Source: Voacanga thouarsii (Eukaryota > Streptophyta > Magnoliopsida > Gentianales > Apocynaceae). From it: a stretch of 64,000 nucleotides of DNA. The translations under genes were made by a program, and so were the position numbers. Where the stretch lies: NCBI GenBank assembly GCA_026120185.1, contig JANUWF010001622.1, positions 1,919,501 to 1,983,500 of the forward strand, in the 5' to 3' direction. Under the pieces are notes generated by a model, which made no database searches, was not told the DNA's origin, and was given only the letters and a program-made list of their open reading frames with translations. Positions 11,526 through 25,000 of this stretch are shown one piece after another (the stretch's first letter is position 1; every line of letters begins with the position of its first letter).

Positions 11526-13404
11526 TGAAGGCTTAAAATGGCAAAAATAATCAAAACGAAAACATGATAGGAAAACGAAAATTTTACCGCTGTGATTAAG
11601 TGGCCCTCTTTGCACTAGTGTAAATGTCTGTATAAGGATATTTGAGACTAGTAGCTCACGTCCTTGCAAACGTCTACTGTGTCTCATCCACGCGAAGCTT
11701 TCGATCTTCCGAAATAGTGCCCGTAGCACAGTCGGTGAAGGCTTGAAGTTTGGGTTTTGATCAACTTTGAAGGCTTGTTATGAGTTTGGTTTTTGTGAAT
11801 TCTTCACAGACAAAGCCTTCCCTAGAAATTGGTTTACTGTGATGCTATTTGATTGCAGTTGAAAAAGCCAGCCCTCACAACACTCTGTGATGACCCATTT
11901 CAATTGATCAAATTAGATGCCCGAGAGAGAAGACATTGTGCGTGCAAACAGAAAGCCTCCATACTTTTTGTTATCCTGCACGCGAAACAATACGAGTTCC
12001 ATCTCGTGTTGTTTTTTTTTAATTATTTAATTAATAATATATTTTATATATAAATTTTATTTTACCTTGGTCTTATTCATTGGGCTAAATAAATTATTTA
12101 TTCTTGGGTTCGAACACCCATAAATAATAAATCTCAATTATTTATTTTTTGAGCTTTATTAAATAGTCCAATAAATAATTAACAAGCCCAAATAAACCAA
12201 TTAAAATTTCATTCCTTTTATCTAGTTCCAGATTAATTTTTTAATTATTTAATCTGGGTCTTGGGCCCTAAATAATTAATTAATCAATTTAAATTAGATA
12301 AAATAAATACTCTCTCTCAGATCTTCTATTTAATCTAATCAAATAATAAATTAGACTAATAAAATAAAAATTCATAATTATCAAGACCAATTTCTTAACC
12401 TAAATATTTCATGACTTAAGGGCCATTTCGGGAACCAAAAGACACATCGCCTTAGTTACTAAAATGATAAAAATACTCCTACTATATAAATAGTTATATT
12501 TTACATTTTAAATATTTCATAATATCACCATAAGGAAACATTGACCACAAGGATAATGTTGCGTTAATAAAGTCTTCGACCTACAGGTGTAATGACTAAA
12601 ATACTCATCTACGCTTTGCCATGCAATTAGAGATGAATTGTATTTTAACACATCTCTAATAGACATCTACCATCCTTAGACCTCTAGTCCAATGATCCAC
12701 AATTTCTGGAATGTTTTCACTTTTCAAGGGAGTTACCCTAAAGTAAATATCCAAGTCATGTTTCTCAAAGCTCTGGATAACTAGATCATTCGAATAGTCA
12801 CAAAAGGCAATGTAACGTAAAAGCTATTTTGTACAAGCCTGTCTTAACTAACTAGTCGCATATACCCAATATACAAGTACATTGGTTTTACAAAAGAACC
12901 TCAACTACAATATATCAAAGTGTATGTTTCTAACTTCATCGGACTACTAACTCATATTCAAGCGGTAGAGTATTAGTCCACGCTGTAGCAGTAATAGTCT
13001 GAAATTTTTTTTAAATAGTACTTTTAGAAACCACTATTACAGATCATGTTTTACGTATTCTAAATACGCTCATGCTATGAAGTGAGTGGACTACTCACTG
13101 GCTAAAGGTAAGCCATTTTCCATTTGGAATTCATAACACAATAACCTATACCTAATGAGATTCTCATTCTCATTAATCAGTTAAGAACAAACATTTATAT
13201 GTTAAGTAACCCGTGATCCATACCTTATTATGAAAGACCACCATTCACATGGATCACTTACTTAAACACAATGGGTCATTTCCAAACAAAAATCGTGCAC
13301 AAATAAAAAGTAAATTCAAAAATAAATTTTGAGAATAAATTCTTTTATTAATAAATTCAATAATTACATAAGATAATCTAGTGTAGAGGGCATATATTCC
13401 AACA
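11526..13404 (-). repeat. 5' LTR of Angela copy 1
   Basis: Pairs with 4056-5936. It is bounded by TG on the left and ATTCCAACA on the right in window orientation and followed by the duplication ATTCG. Confidence 0.85.
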
Positions 13405-13580
13405 ATTCGAGCATACCCAAGCCGAGTTCAAGTAATCCTAAAAGTGAATCGAGCTAAGCTCGAATACAAAATTTTTGTTCGAACAAGTTTGAGCTGAGTT
13501 CAAGCCTTTACAAATTTCATATTAGCTCGATTTCGATAAGTCATAACTCGACTCGACTCGTTTGCAGTCTTAGTCTAAAA

Positions 13581-13853
13581 GGGTATTTAGATTTTAAGGT
13601 TTGTTTGATTTTATTTTTTATATTTTTTATTTTTTAATGTTTTAATATTTTTTTAATTTAAAATAAATTTAATTATTATATATTGGTTTAGGTTGGGTTG
13701 GATTAGATTAGGTTATATAATTTTAATAATCCGAACCAAATTATTGGTTCCTAATTTTCTTAACCCAACCCAAACCAAACCAACCCAAAAAATCAAATTT
13801 TGGATTGGATTGGGTTGGGTTGGTTTGGGTTTTGATTTTTCTAAACAGCCCTA
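13581..13853. mobile_element. hAT-like MITE remnant, AACCC-rich
   Basis: Right end, inverted, reads TAGGGCTGTTTAGAAAAATC followed by runs of CCCAAACCAACC. The left end (GGGTATTTAGATTTT) is a weaker version of the same terminus, and the interior holds complementary GGTTGGGTT and AACCCAACC runs. Such ends are common in small plant hAT elements. No target duplication is visible, and the left edge coincides with the insertion site of the hAT element at 3061-13572. Confidence 0.38.
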
Positions 13854-13859
13854 CTTGCA

Positions 13860-14627
13860 GACCTAGCAATAGCAACTTGTCCCTGCAAAATTTTAGCTAA
13901 AGGATCTGCCTCATCATCTGTAGGCTCTTCAAATGGGATAGAAGGGAGTTTAGCTCTCTATGTTTTTTGAACCTTACCAACCTCTTGCCTAACTTTTTAT
14001 CTTGCTAATTGCAATTCCTCAGCATGTTCACCATCAAACAAATATCTCACCCTCACCAAATATTCAATTTTAATATCAATGTCAACCAACTTATCTATCT
14101 TATCCTTGTCAGTTGCACACTCATAATTTATTTTTTAATTATTATCCTTAACAACCCTTGTCAAAACCAAGCTATTTTTGAGTTGTCCAATTGATCCACT
14201 AATATGTATCTCAGTTGGACCATTCACTAGGCCACCTTCATGAAAACCCAACAACATGGGCCCCTTAGCTAGGATAAGTTGTGGGTCATCTGTTGGACCA
14301 AATTCAGGGGTATTTAAGTCTTCCACATACAAGCTTACTTTTTTATACTCCAACCAAACTTTAAGCATCTCAATAGTTGACTTATCGTACCATATTAGTC
14401 TAATCCCATTTTGAAAAGAATTACTCTTGGGGTTATAGAAATATACACGATCTATGTTCTTGTTCAGCTCATCTTTCACTATCCTTTTTAGTTCAAAATA
14501 TGAAATTGTATTCGGATCCTTCCTAAATATAACCAAAGCCCCACATTAATACCTAAAAGTAGGTTCGTTGACAAATCTACCTCCATGGTACAACAATATG
14601 TAACATTCATCAGAACCTATCTGCATT
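13860..14627 (-). pseudogene. MULE transposase N-terminal fragment
   Basis: Minus-strand frame from an ATG near 14627: a YHGGRFV stretch, a TAA at about 14548, then an open 133-codon run (14135-14536) and further similar coding with stops down to about 13860. The pattern (glycine-rich start, then FRKDPNTISYFEL, then IRLIWYDKSTIEML) is that of the PB1-like N-terminal domain of Mutator-like transposases. The zinc finger, MULE catalytic domain and SWIM domain are absent. The fragment ends at the hAT-like remnant. No Mutator terminal repeats were found. Confidence 0.5.
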
Positions 14628-15585
14628 TAAATATCAAGTCAAAATAATGAGCATATGTATAACCACGGTTCAAATTCATTGAAGCAATCCAATTTACAAA
14701 CACATTCCAAATGTGTTACCTTCCACTAACACACAGCTAATAACACAAAACAAACAATTAAAGATAATATCATCACTTTCATTTTTAACATTTTTTAACT
14801 TACTATTGCTACCAACAACAAATAAGGATTCTTGTAATTTTTTATCTACATCTTCACAAAATACAGTAGACAAAAACAAATCTCACCAGCACCTTTTTTC
14901 AAGTCCTAAAACCTGGAGAAAGATTCCCAATCTTTAGAGGGAAAAAAATGAAAGGACTAAATTACCCTAATTTGGAGCCTAACACTACTTTATTAACTAA
15001 ATTATCTTAATCACTCTTATAATCCACATTTTATATCATTAGAACAATTTTTTCATCTCCATTTCAGCGTTCGCAAGTCGCAGCTTTCCTTCTTCATCGC
15101 AAGCTTCCTTTTCAGCTTGGTTCACACTTTTCTTCAACGGGTTTGGGGTTTTGCGGTCAGGATGTTTTCTTTTTCTTTTTTCTTTTTTCTTTTTTTTTTT
15201 TTTGCCTTGGGAATCAAGTAATACGTTTGTTAATAAAAATAATATTTTTGAATTGATTTTTTTTTACATGGTAAATATGAAAAGGTGACATAGAATTTCA
15301 TGTCACCTGCCATATCTGCATCTCCTATCCATGCCATGTCACTTGTCATGCACTGTCCAGTTAGAGTCAGAAATAAGATTGTACTCAATCTTATAAGTTC
15401 AAAAGAGCAATATGCTCAAAATGTAGTTCGATAGTGCAATTGTAAACACAAAAAGTAAGTTCGAAAGTGAAATTGAAATTGAAATTTAAACCTTTCTTGG
15501 TAATTCACCGATCGACAATATCCCATGGGTGTGTTTAAATTACATTTTTATCTCAATTTAAATTTTATTTTAATTTAAAATAATA
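14628..15585. other. Intergenic, no gene seen
   Basis: AT-rich DNA with a pyrimidine run at 15165-15205 and no supported frame. The short frames at 14694-14937 overlap on both strands and have no recognisable domain. Confidence 0.5.
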
Positions 15586-18500
15586 ATACAACAACAACAA
15601 TAAAGCCTTAATCCCAAGTAACTTGGGGTCGGCTATATGAACCAACGTCAGGCAACGTGTGGTCATCCACATGAATCCTCTCTCGCCACTTTCTTCTATC
15701 GAACGTCATACTGTCATCCAAATCTAACAAAGACATATCTCTCTTAATTACCTATATACATGTCGTTTTAGACCTACCTCTACCTTTCCCTCTGTCTAAC
15801 CTATCCTGCCTCACTCTCTCTATCGCCCTAACAGGAGCATCCCTCGGTCGTCTCTGAACGTATCCAAACCAACGCAGACGACTTTCTCTCATCTTTTCCT
15901 CAATAGATGCCACACCCACATTTTCCCTAATGATCTCATTTCTAACACTATCCTTCCTAGTATATCCACACATCCATCGTAACACACGCATCTCAGCTAC
16001 TTTCATTTTTTGAATATGACACCTTTTAGCTGCCCAACATTCCGTACCATAAAACAAAGCAGGTCGTACGACTGCCTTGTAAAACTTTCCCTTTAAATTT
16101 AACGGTGCATTACAATCACAAAGAATACCAGTCGCACTCCTCCATTTCAACCAACCCGCCTTAACTCGATGTGCAACGTCGCTATCGAGCTCTCCGTCTT
16201 TCTGAATAATAGATCCTAGATAGCGAAAATAATCAGCTAACGGTATATCTCTACCTTCCAAAGTTACACTCTGGGATATGTTTCTGCTACCACTAAACTT
16301 GCATCCCATATACTCTGTTTTACTTCTACTAATTCTGAAACCCTTGGATTCCAATGTCTGCCGCCATAACTCCAATTTAGCATTTACACCGGCTCTAGTC
16401 TCATCAATTAATACAATATCATCCGCAAACAACATACACCATGGCATAGTCTCTTGTATAGTGCAGGTCCACTCATCCATAACGGCTGCAAAGAGGAAAG
16501 AGCTAAGCGGTGATCCTTGATGCACCCCGATATTAATAGGGAATTCTGCAGTCACTCCGACGCCAGTCCTTACACTTGTACATGCTCCCTCATACATATT
16601 TTTAATGAGAATAATATACTTTATTGATACACCTTTCTTGGCCAGTACCCACCAAACTACTTCTCTAGGAACCCTGTCATAGGCTTTTTCCATGTCAATA
16701 AATACCATATGTAAATCTTTCTTTCTTTCCCTATGATATTCAATCATCTGCCGTAATATATGAATTGCCTCCGTAGTGAAACGCCCAGGCATAAAAACAA
16801 ACTGATTATCTGAAATTTGTATAATGCCCCGTAACCTCTGTTCAATCACTCTAGCCCAAAACTTCATAGTATGACTCATGAGTTTAATCCCACGGTAATT
16901 GGCACAATCCTGGACATCTCCTTTATTCTTGTACAGAGGAATCAGAGTACTCTTCCTCCACTCTGTAGGCATCCTATTAACTTTATAAATCTTGTTGAAT
17001 AGACTTGTCAGTCACGTAATACCTATATCTCCTAAACACTTCCAAACCTCTATCGGTATACCATCCGGTCCTATAGCTTTTTTTGGACTCATCCTTTTAA
17101 GGGCATCATGGACTTCATGCTTCTGAATACGACGAATCCATGCACGGTTAACCTCTTCGTTCGAAAACGCCAGGCTACCTACACTCGGAACTTGGACTTG
17201 ACTCCCGTTGAATAACTTATCAAAATATGATCTCCATCTCTCCTTTATTTCTTCATCCTTAACTAAAACATTGTGGTTTTCGTCCTTTACACATTTCACT
17301 ACACCTATATCCCTCGTCTTCTTCTCCTTGTAACGCGCCAGTCTATATATATTCTTCTCTCCGTCTTTGGTATCTAACTTTTCATATAAATCCTTGTGAA
17401 CTACGGCTCTTGCGTTTCTGACAGCTTCTTTAGCTTTTCTTCTCGTGACCTTGCATGTCTCAAAATTTTCATCACTCCTACACCTTCCTAAGTTTCTATA
17501 GCACTCTCTTTTACTCCTTACGACTTCTTTCACTTCGTTGTTCCACCACGACACATCCTTGTTAAGAGATATTTTTCCTTTAGATTCCCCAAGCACTTCC
17601 TTAGCTACTGTCCTAATACATTGAGCCATCTTTCTCCACATAGTATCTGGATCCGAATCCATATCAGAAGACCAATTATCCGCCTCAACTACCTTATTGA
17701 CAAAGGCTATTCTTTCATCCCCCTAAAGCTTCCACCACCTAATCCTAGGGTCAACTCGAAAATTTTGTTGCTTACTCTTTTTCCTAAAATTAAAATCGAT
17801 GACCAATAGCCTATGTTGCGTAACTACACTCTCACCTAGAATAACTTTACAATCTGTACACCCACTACGAAACCTACGCCTCATAATAAAGAAGTCTATC
17901 TGACTAGCATTTAACCCGCTTCTAAAGGTCACTAAGTGAGAATCTCTCTTCTTAAACCAAGTATTTGCTATGGTCAAATCATAAGCCAAGGCAAAATCAA
18001 GAATAGCAGTTCCTACTTCGTTTTTAGCTCCGAAACCCTGACCTCTATGAACATTCTCAAACCCGTTCTTATCAGTACCTACATGTCCGTTTAAATCACC
18101 ACCAATGAAAAACTTTTCTACACACGGTACACTCTGGACAATCTCATCTAAATCATCCCAGAACTGTTGACTAACCAAATCATCGAGTTCTACTTGCGGC
18201 ACATACGCACTAATAACAGTAGTAATCTCGCCGCCAATCATGATCTTGATGCTCAAAATCCTATCACTCTTCCTCTGTACTTCAACCACATCATCAATAA
18301 ACTTACAATCAATAATAATCCCGACTCCATTTCTATTTCTAACTCTACCTGAATATCAAAGCTTATAACCCCATGGAGCGATTACTCTCGCCTTCTCACC
18401 TACCCACTTGGTTTCCTGAAGACACAAAATGCTAATCTTTCTCCTCCACATTACCTCAACTAGCTCTGTCAATCTACCAGTCAAAGATCCTATATTCCAT

Positions 18501-18620
18501 GTAGCTAGATGAATCATATCCTTGTAGACTGTCTTTTTTACCCTACACCTTGCATATTTGACACCGCATTCGGGGATCGACACGGCGCGTTGCTTCCGGG
18601 CAACGACCTAGCAATTCTTT
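15586..18620 (-). mobile_element. RTE-clade LINE (copy 1)
   Basis: Non-LTR retrotransposon on the minus strand: endonuclease then reverse transcriptase, then a 3' end with a (TTG)n tail rather than poly(A), typical of plant RTE elements. Imperfect duplications of about 14 bp (TTTAAAATAATAATA-like at 15573-15586 and 18621-18635) flank it, though AT-richness makes them uncertain. A second, 5'-truncated copy lies at 32330-35368. The last 70 bases of the 3' region match between copies. Confidence 0.85.
15752..18583 (-). pseudogene. RTE endonuclease-reverse transcriptase, three stops
   Basis: One continuous frame of about 943 codons. The N-terminal part is an AP-type endonuclease (ATWNIGSLTG near 18505, LCLQETKW near 18425, then GGDLNGHVG). 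Reverse transcriptase follows, with NYRGIKL, FIDMEKAYDRV, GVHQGSPLS and the catalytic FADD at 16418-16429. The tail [11 protein letters not shown] is typical of the RTE 3' domain. Only three codons interrupt it: TGA 18356-18358, TAG 17723-17725, TGA 17012-17014. By comparison with copy 2 they replace Trp, Gln and Trp, each a single transition. No frameshift was detected. Confidence 0.82.
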
Positions 18621-19083
18621 TTTAAATAATAATAATTTAAATAAAATTCTTTTTTAAAAACTATTATATATATTTATAATATATCATATTTTTTTAAAAA
18701 ATTTTACATATTTAATACTTTTTTATTATATTCAAATACATTTATCTCCAACCAATCCCGTAAACTCTTAACAAAGAAGATATAATTTCTAGAATTCCAA
18801 TATGTGAATAAATTCTTAAAAACTATATTACATTGTACAGGTAAAGGAATTTTCATTCGTGTCTAAAACCATCTCTAAACATTTGTAAGCTTTAAAAGCC
18901 GTTTAACTACTATTTCTTATGACAAGATACACTTTGCTCTACAATTGAATTTTAAAAAATATATATTTTATAAAAAAAGTACAAAGACAAAAGGGGTTTT
19001 GAAGGAGGAGGAGTGGAGGGAATAGAATTACAACACGAATGAAAATTAAATGAGCTTATATATCATACATACTCGGGTATTCA
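18621..19083. other. 3' flank of the VAD1-like gene
   Basis: AT-rich sequence downstream of the stop at 19084, probably including the 3' UTR. No other frame is supported. The polyadenylation site cannot be placed. Confidence 0.5.
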
Positions 19084-22000
19084 TTATCTCTGCTGGTTTC
19101 TAGGAAGCTCCAGGTCTTTCAATTTTAGTTTTAGCAAAGCATATTCCTGCTGCAGCTTGTCAAGCAAAGTCTCAACCAAACGCATTTCATCTTTCAAATT
19201 TCTGATCTGCTTGTCTATCAGAGCAATTTCGACCCCTCTGTCACTTAGGCCTCTATTTAGGGAGGGCATACATTCTGCTTGAGGAATCACGTGAATTTGC
19301 TGTGGTCTACTTAATAACACAAGTATACTAATCTGCAAGAGGCAAGCGGCATTAGAAAGGAATTATATATTGCTTTATAGGAAGAAAATTCACCCACCCC
19401 CCAAACATAATCCGGCAGGAAACTAAAGGAAATTTCGTTTAATTCCTTAATTTATTATTATTAAAAGAGTAAAAAATATCTATTTGCAAGAGACTAGCTC
19501 CATATTTTGTCTATCATGGCTTGAAACTAGATGGTAAATGATATCAAATGTGAAACTTTTTTTTTTTTTTGGGCCCGCTCACAGGGGGGGAGTGGGAGGG
19601 GTAAAAAGAAAGGTGACCATAGAGTATCATTAATGGGCTATATTACAAGATACGAACACAGTCTAGCAACTCTACCTGCATTAGGAGGAAGATCACTGCA
19701 ATGCTAATAACCAGAAGCAGGGATGCATTGCTTTGACGTTTCAATGATGAGAATAATTTAATCACTACGTCTCTGAATGAGGCTGCCATTGATGTAGCAC
19801 CACCGTAGCTTCCTTGCAAGGAATCGACTGCATGATGCACATCCACTGAATTTTGCAATGTTTGGGGTACATTCAAGTCAGTGGATTCATTTGACCTTTC
19901 TAGATGCTCCACACTAATCTCTTGCTTTTCCAAACGAACTTGATTTTTCCGAATCAAGTTAGATGCATAGCAACAACCTGCTCCATACAAGTAGATATCA
20001 TTAGGAAGAAATAGACTGAAAAGTCTCGAAAATATCTTGTATATTTCAAAATCATACTTTCTTGTATTTCAAGGCTCTTCTGCTTCAACAATTCATGTGC
20101 CTGAAAGAAAGACCACATAGCGCTTAATACGAAAGTCAACATCCACTAACCAAAAAAAGTCACAAGGATACAAGATGTAGAACAGAAATGGTACAAGGCC
20201 AGTCCAGGCAGCATATGCATCTCGACACTCGTCCACTGTTGACTGCACTATCTTCCCTGTATAAATATTTGCCCACTTAGCGTCCAGGTAGAAACTCAGT
20301 AAGGCTCATAATAGAGCTGTTTAAGCAGCAGTGCCAACTCAAAATTACACTTTACATGCAAAAAGAGATTACAATCATAGTTCCTTAAAAGTGCTTCCAA
20401 GTCCCAATATTTTTACATTCACCACATAAGATGTTGCTGAACCCCAGAGTGACACCAAAACATACATACACAAGAAAGAATCTCAAAGACCCGACTCACA
20501 TGGAATCTACATATACATGGTGCACAGTAGTCCAACTCAATATCCTCCTATTAACAAAAGACAGTCCTAAATGTAAAAGGAAGAGGATCACTGTCAAAAC
20601 ATTTTCATGGCTATATCTGTTATTTATACATACTTTGAATCATACTGCTAAAATTGATATGCCATTCCTAGTGCTTTTACCAGCCAAAATATCACTCTTC
20701 AATTATACCTTGCATGTACTGGCAAACTGAAAGTAAAATGCCTCAACTGAACTTTTTGCCAATGCAAATATTGAATTTAGGATGCCACCATTTGTGAAGA
20801 ACACAGATAGTTTATATAACACAATTTAGGCAGTGGAAGAGAAAACAAGCAAGTTTAAATGTTTAGGCAGCGGAAGAGAAAACAAGCAAGTTTAAATGTT
20901 TGTAGACAAAATTAGACATGTGGACTTCCTGATAACCTGAAAAAGCTGTGGCAAAGCTTTACAGCTAATATGGCTGAAACTCAGTCCACCATTCTTCAAT
21001 TCGGATTCAGATAAAAAACTGAACTAACCAATTACGAAACTCAAGGTGACATTCGAGATATGACAGATGCCAGTAACAAACCTTTAAACATGGTTTTCTT
21101 GGAAAAGTTTACATGAATATATACCCTTAAAACACAACCCATCTCCAATTCACCACCATCTCGCTTCACATCCCAAAGTCCCTGCAGAATACAAAGCAAA
21201 GGGACATTAGTACCAGTAAAAATTGTGAAGAAATTTACATTGCTTATTTAGACCAACTGATATAACACGCAAGCAAAGCCACATGCTTTTTCTAAAGCTC
21301 ATGCATACACAAGGGAGATAGAGCAAAAATCCTGAAGACATGACCAAGGTATAAGAATACAAATATCAGCAGCCTCCAGGTATGTCAATGGCTTAATTCC
21401 TTAAGTCAATGTCCCAAGAAGGGGACAAAAAGTTCTAGAAGGACTAATATGAATTTGACTTCTTGGAAGGACATTTTTATCCTACTCCCCTTTACATGTT
21501 TGGTTTAAGAGGGGAGAATCAAAAGAAAGAGGATACCTGGTGATCTATAAATATAAGGAATCAAATTTCCATGCAGAATCTTGCAAGTTTTGCAAGATGT
21601 AAAATGCACGAAATGTTTCTAGATGGAAAGTTCATTCTACTACTTTCCATTAAGCCAAACTTACATGTCAGAAAAATAACTAACTTTCTTCTTTTTCCCT
21701 GTATTCAAACAGTTGCTCGGCTATACAAAAAATTCTTTGAACAAGAAAGTAATACTCACAAAGCCCTCTGGTGCAAGAGGAAGGAATGGCACTAAAGAAT
21801 GCGCCTATGAAAAAGAAATTTAAGAGAGCTCAACCAATTGGTCAGGTGATATTCCCAGGCCTATTGCAGACAATAAGTAAATTCAATCTAGCCTTTATTA
21901 AAGATGATTAGATTATTGTACTAATACGAAAGAGCTGACATGTACCATCCGGTCCAAAGTCATACGGTCACCAAATCTGCTATTGGAAAATAATAAACCA

Positions 22001-25000
22001 AAGCACAGTGCATAGGTCTATAACTCCAAAGCAAACACGCACTTCAAATAATGCAAGACAAAAGGCACCCCTCACCCCTTGAAAAGAACAAGACAAAAAA
22101 GAAGCAAAAGAGGAGGATACCTAACTTCTTCAACCTAAATATTACGTCTTACAAGTTTCTTGATCCTGCCCAACACAATGGATATAAAATAATATATTTA
22201 ACGGAATTTTTTAAAAAAACAAAACAAAATAAACATACCTCTACTCGGAAGTAGTCACCATAAGGTACATCAGTGATCTCTTGTGAAGTTTCAACAACCA
22301 AATGACTGGCATAATGAGAAACAGTTACAGAACCATGAATTGTGTGATTTGAACACTTAGGTTAAAATAATTGAAAGAAGACATATGACACTACCCAATG
22401 GCACTTGAGTTCTTTGATGTGCAAAGGATAGAAGTTAAGGATCAAGACACCAGCTGGTGATGCCCATTTATGTAAAACAAAAGGCATAATCTTCAGAAGA
22501 AAAATGAAGTAGAACCGTAAAAGTAAATTGCATGATCACAAATAAAGCAAAGACAATACATGTCATAAAAATTACATAAAGTTACAAATGCAATAATAAA
22601 GCAAAAATGCAATAAAAATTACATAAAGTTACAAATGCAAGTAAGAGACACTGCAGGACTCACAGAAAAGTTCTACGTGTATCCAATTTTATCAGAATCA
22701 TGTACTCCCTTCCATCCAGATTTGAATATCCCATTTTGTATTACAGTCCAAAATGGGAGATTCAAATCCAGGAGGAGGGAGTTCAATACAAAATGGGACA
22801 TTCAAATCTGGATGGGGGGAGTATAACTATTCTAGTTCATAGACCATGGCTACAATAAAATGCTGACATAAATATTCTCCTTGAAGGACTATGACATCAC
22901 GCCTTATCTTGCTCCAAACTGAACCTGGACAAAAAGAACTAACATCTGCATTATCAAAAAAAGACAAGGCAGCCACACAGCAGCTGCCTTCCATGTTCCA
23001 TCAAGCACTCAACCATGATGTAGCCAACATTCCATTCTAATTTCTAATTTCAACTCCATAGTTTCCTTGAACCTAAGATCACTATGAGAATTTTCAGACT
23101 TGATCCGTGCCATTCACATCTAAGGACTTCGGATGGGATTTGTTACCAGAGGACTAGCAGTATAGGTCATCCACTACTCAAATCTCTGTACAAGGGTCAT
23201 CTAACATAAATTGCAGTTGGCTTTCCCAAGATTTTAATGACAGCTAAAGGGACAAGGTGCAGTCTCCACCAACTAATAAAAAGCTTGATATGCAGAGAAG
23301 AACAGTTAGTAAGGTGCTTTATACAGATAGTCCACTTGCACTGCCAGAAAAATGGGAAAACACATTCGGCATACATCAGTAAACAAGAAGAAAGGATGTA
23401 GAATGCTCGAAGATTGAAACTTCAAGATGACCATCTTTTTCATCAGATGAAGCAAATACCCATCGTGAATTTGCAAGCATAAGCACTTTATTTGTTGATG
23501 CCAGATTAAAAAAATGGACTAGATTGTCCCCCATCAAGGAAGCTTATCCCAGCACTGCATCTCGACCAACATAATGCGGTCTTCTGCTTCTATACTAACC
23601 ACTATGCAACCATCTACAGGTTCCATTCTTTGCATTAACTCATCTGAGTAATTCTTCCTTCCTATTTCTTATTGCAATACCACGGGTCCAAGACGTTCTG
23701 AAAGTCTCCAGTGAACCATCAGGATCACGGGGTATATGTCAGGGAAGCATGGCATATAAATACATCTGCTTATCATGATGTCCGGACAGTTCATATCACA
23801 GATTATATTATATCCTAATTTATATATTTCTATTTTGGGATATCCCACATCGTTAAGAGACATTTCCCATACACAAGGATAACTTTCCAATATTTTACAC
23901 GCCTGAAAAGCTATGGACGTACAATATACAATCCCCTATATCTTCAAATTTAAAAATCAGAGCCATATGTTCTCTACTTCTCATTACACCATGATGCATT
24001 TTCAATCCAGATTAAACATCTTGCTGAGTCAGGACTGCTGTATAAAATGAAAGAGAGTAATTGAGATTGCAAATGCATGTGGATCTGTTGAGAAACGGTC
24101 TTAATTTGCATTGTAAACAGTAAGCAACTACCAAAAGGCAAAGAACCCTAGAGACAAATCAAGAGGTTTGAAAGGCCTGCTGCAGTCACATAGAAATGTC
24201 AAAAAAGACTAACTTGACAAAGAGACGAAATAAATCAATGATAGCGTTAAATGGTTTAGCCATAATAACCAACTGAACAAGAACATGTAATCAGGCATCT
24301 TAATGGAAAGTTTCAAGCACCTGTGCTGGTAAACTTGATATTTCTGCGCTTCATGACAGCTACCAAATTTTGCACCTAATATACATTTATTTAACATTTT
24401 AGCTAAATAAATTTATTTATCTATTCACTTATCAAATGATAATATAAACAAAAGGGCGATACCCTACCAAGGTACAAGAACCAACATAATCTGATTGAAA
24501 TTCTCATAATGAACAGATAGTAATACCAAGATAGAGTTTTATTGGATGTTGAAATGACACATCACGAGTATATCCAAATTTGTCATTAGGACGCCATTTA
24601 CTGCACCTAAAATCTGAAAAACAAAAAGGATGAGGTTGGAATATTTGAAAGAAACCAAACAGACTTACAAAAGGGAGAACAAGTCAAACACAGTATTTAC
24701 AAATAAATTTTTCATTGAAACAACAATCCAACATTAACTGTATAAGTTACCTTTATCTCCACATTTTCTATGAAAAGAATCCTGAAAACCAACAGCATCA
24801 TCTGAAAAAAAGAAATGAAAGAACTCCTCCACCTTCACCTGAAAGAGCACAATGTTAATACACTTCAAGGCTCAAACAACAGGTGCTGAGATTCATGCTG
24901 CACCGAGCAACCAACTAAAGCAAACGTAAAGTAAAATAACCCACAAAGAAAAGATATACTACCGGAAACTTTGATTCTGCAACCATTGTGTAGCATTCAG

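Larger units (their letters stand above)
4056..13404 (-). mobile_element. Ty1/copia retrotransposon, Angela type (copy 1)
   Basis: Element of about 9.35 kb reading leftward: LTR 11526-13404, primer site 11512-11523, long leader, gag, protease, integrase, reverse transcriptase, RNase H, purine tract, LTR 4056-5936. The 5-bp duplication ATTCG lies at 4051-4055 and 13405-13409. In element orientation the LTR starts TGTTGGAATATATGCCC, which with the 1.9-kb LTRs and order PR-IN-RT-RH suggests the Angela/BARE lineage. The left LTR lacks about ten bases at its outer end relative to the right one. Coding regions carry many stops and frameshifts, so it is an old, inactive copy. Confidence 0.88.
3061..13572. 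mobile_element. Non-autonomous hAT element with nested Angela
   Basis: The left end TAGGACTGCAAACGA and the right end (inverted) TAAGACTGCAAACGA are near-matching terminal inverted repeats. They are flanked by identical 8-bp target duplications, GTCTAAAA at 3053-3060 and 13573-13580, the size typical of hAT. The subterminal DNA is rich in GAGCTCGAG-like motifs (3100-3245, 13430-13560). After removing the Angela retrotransposon (4056-13404) about 1.15 kb remains with no transposase frame, so it depends on another hAT for movement. Confidence 0.8.

Noticed and set aside
13581..13853. Interstitial telomere repeats
   Set aside because: The AACCC-like words are irregular (CCCAAACCAACC) and not TTTAGGG arrays; the block has hAT-type ends.
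21571..21795. Small plus-strand frames within the VAD1-like gene, for example here, 20431-20730 and 26378-26735
   Set aside because: They lie in introns antisense to the gene and show no recognisable domain.
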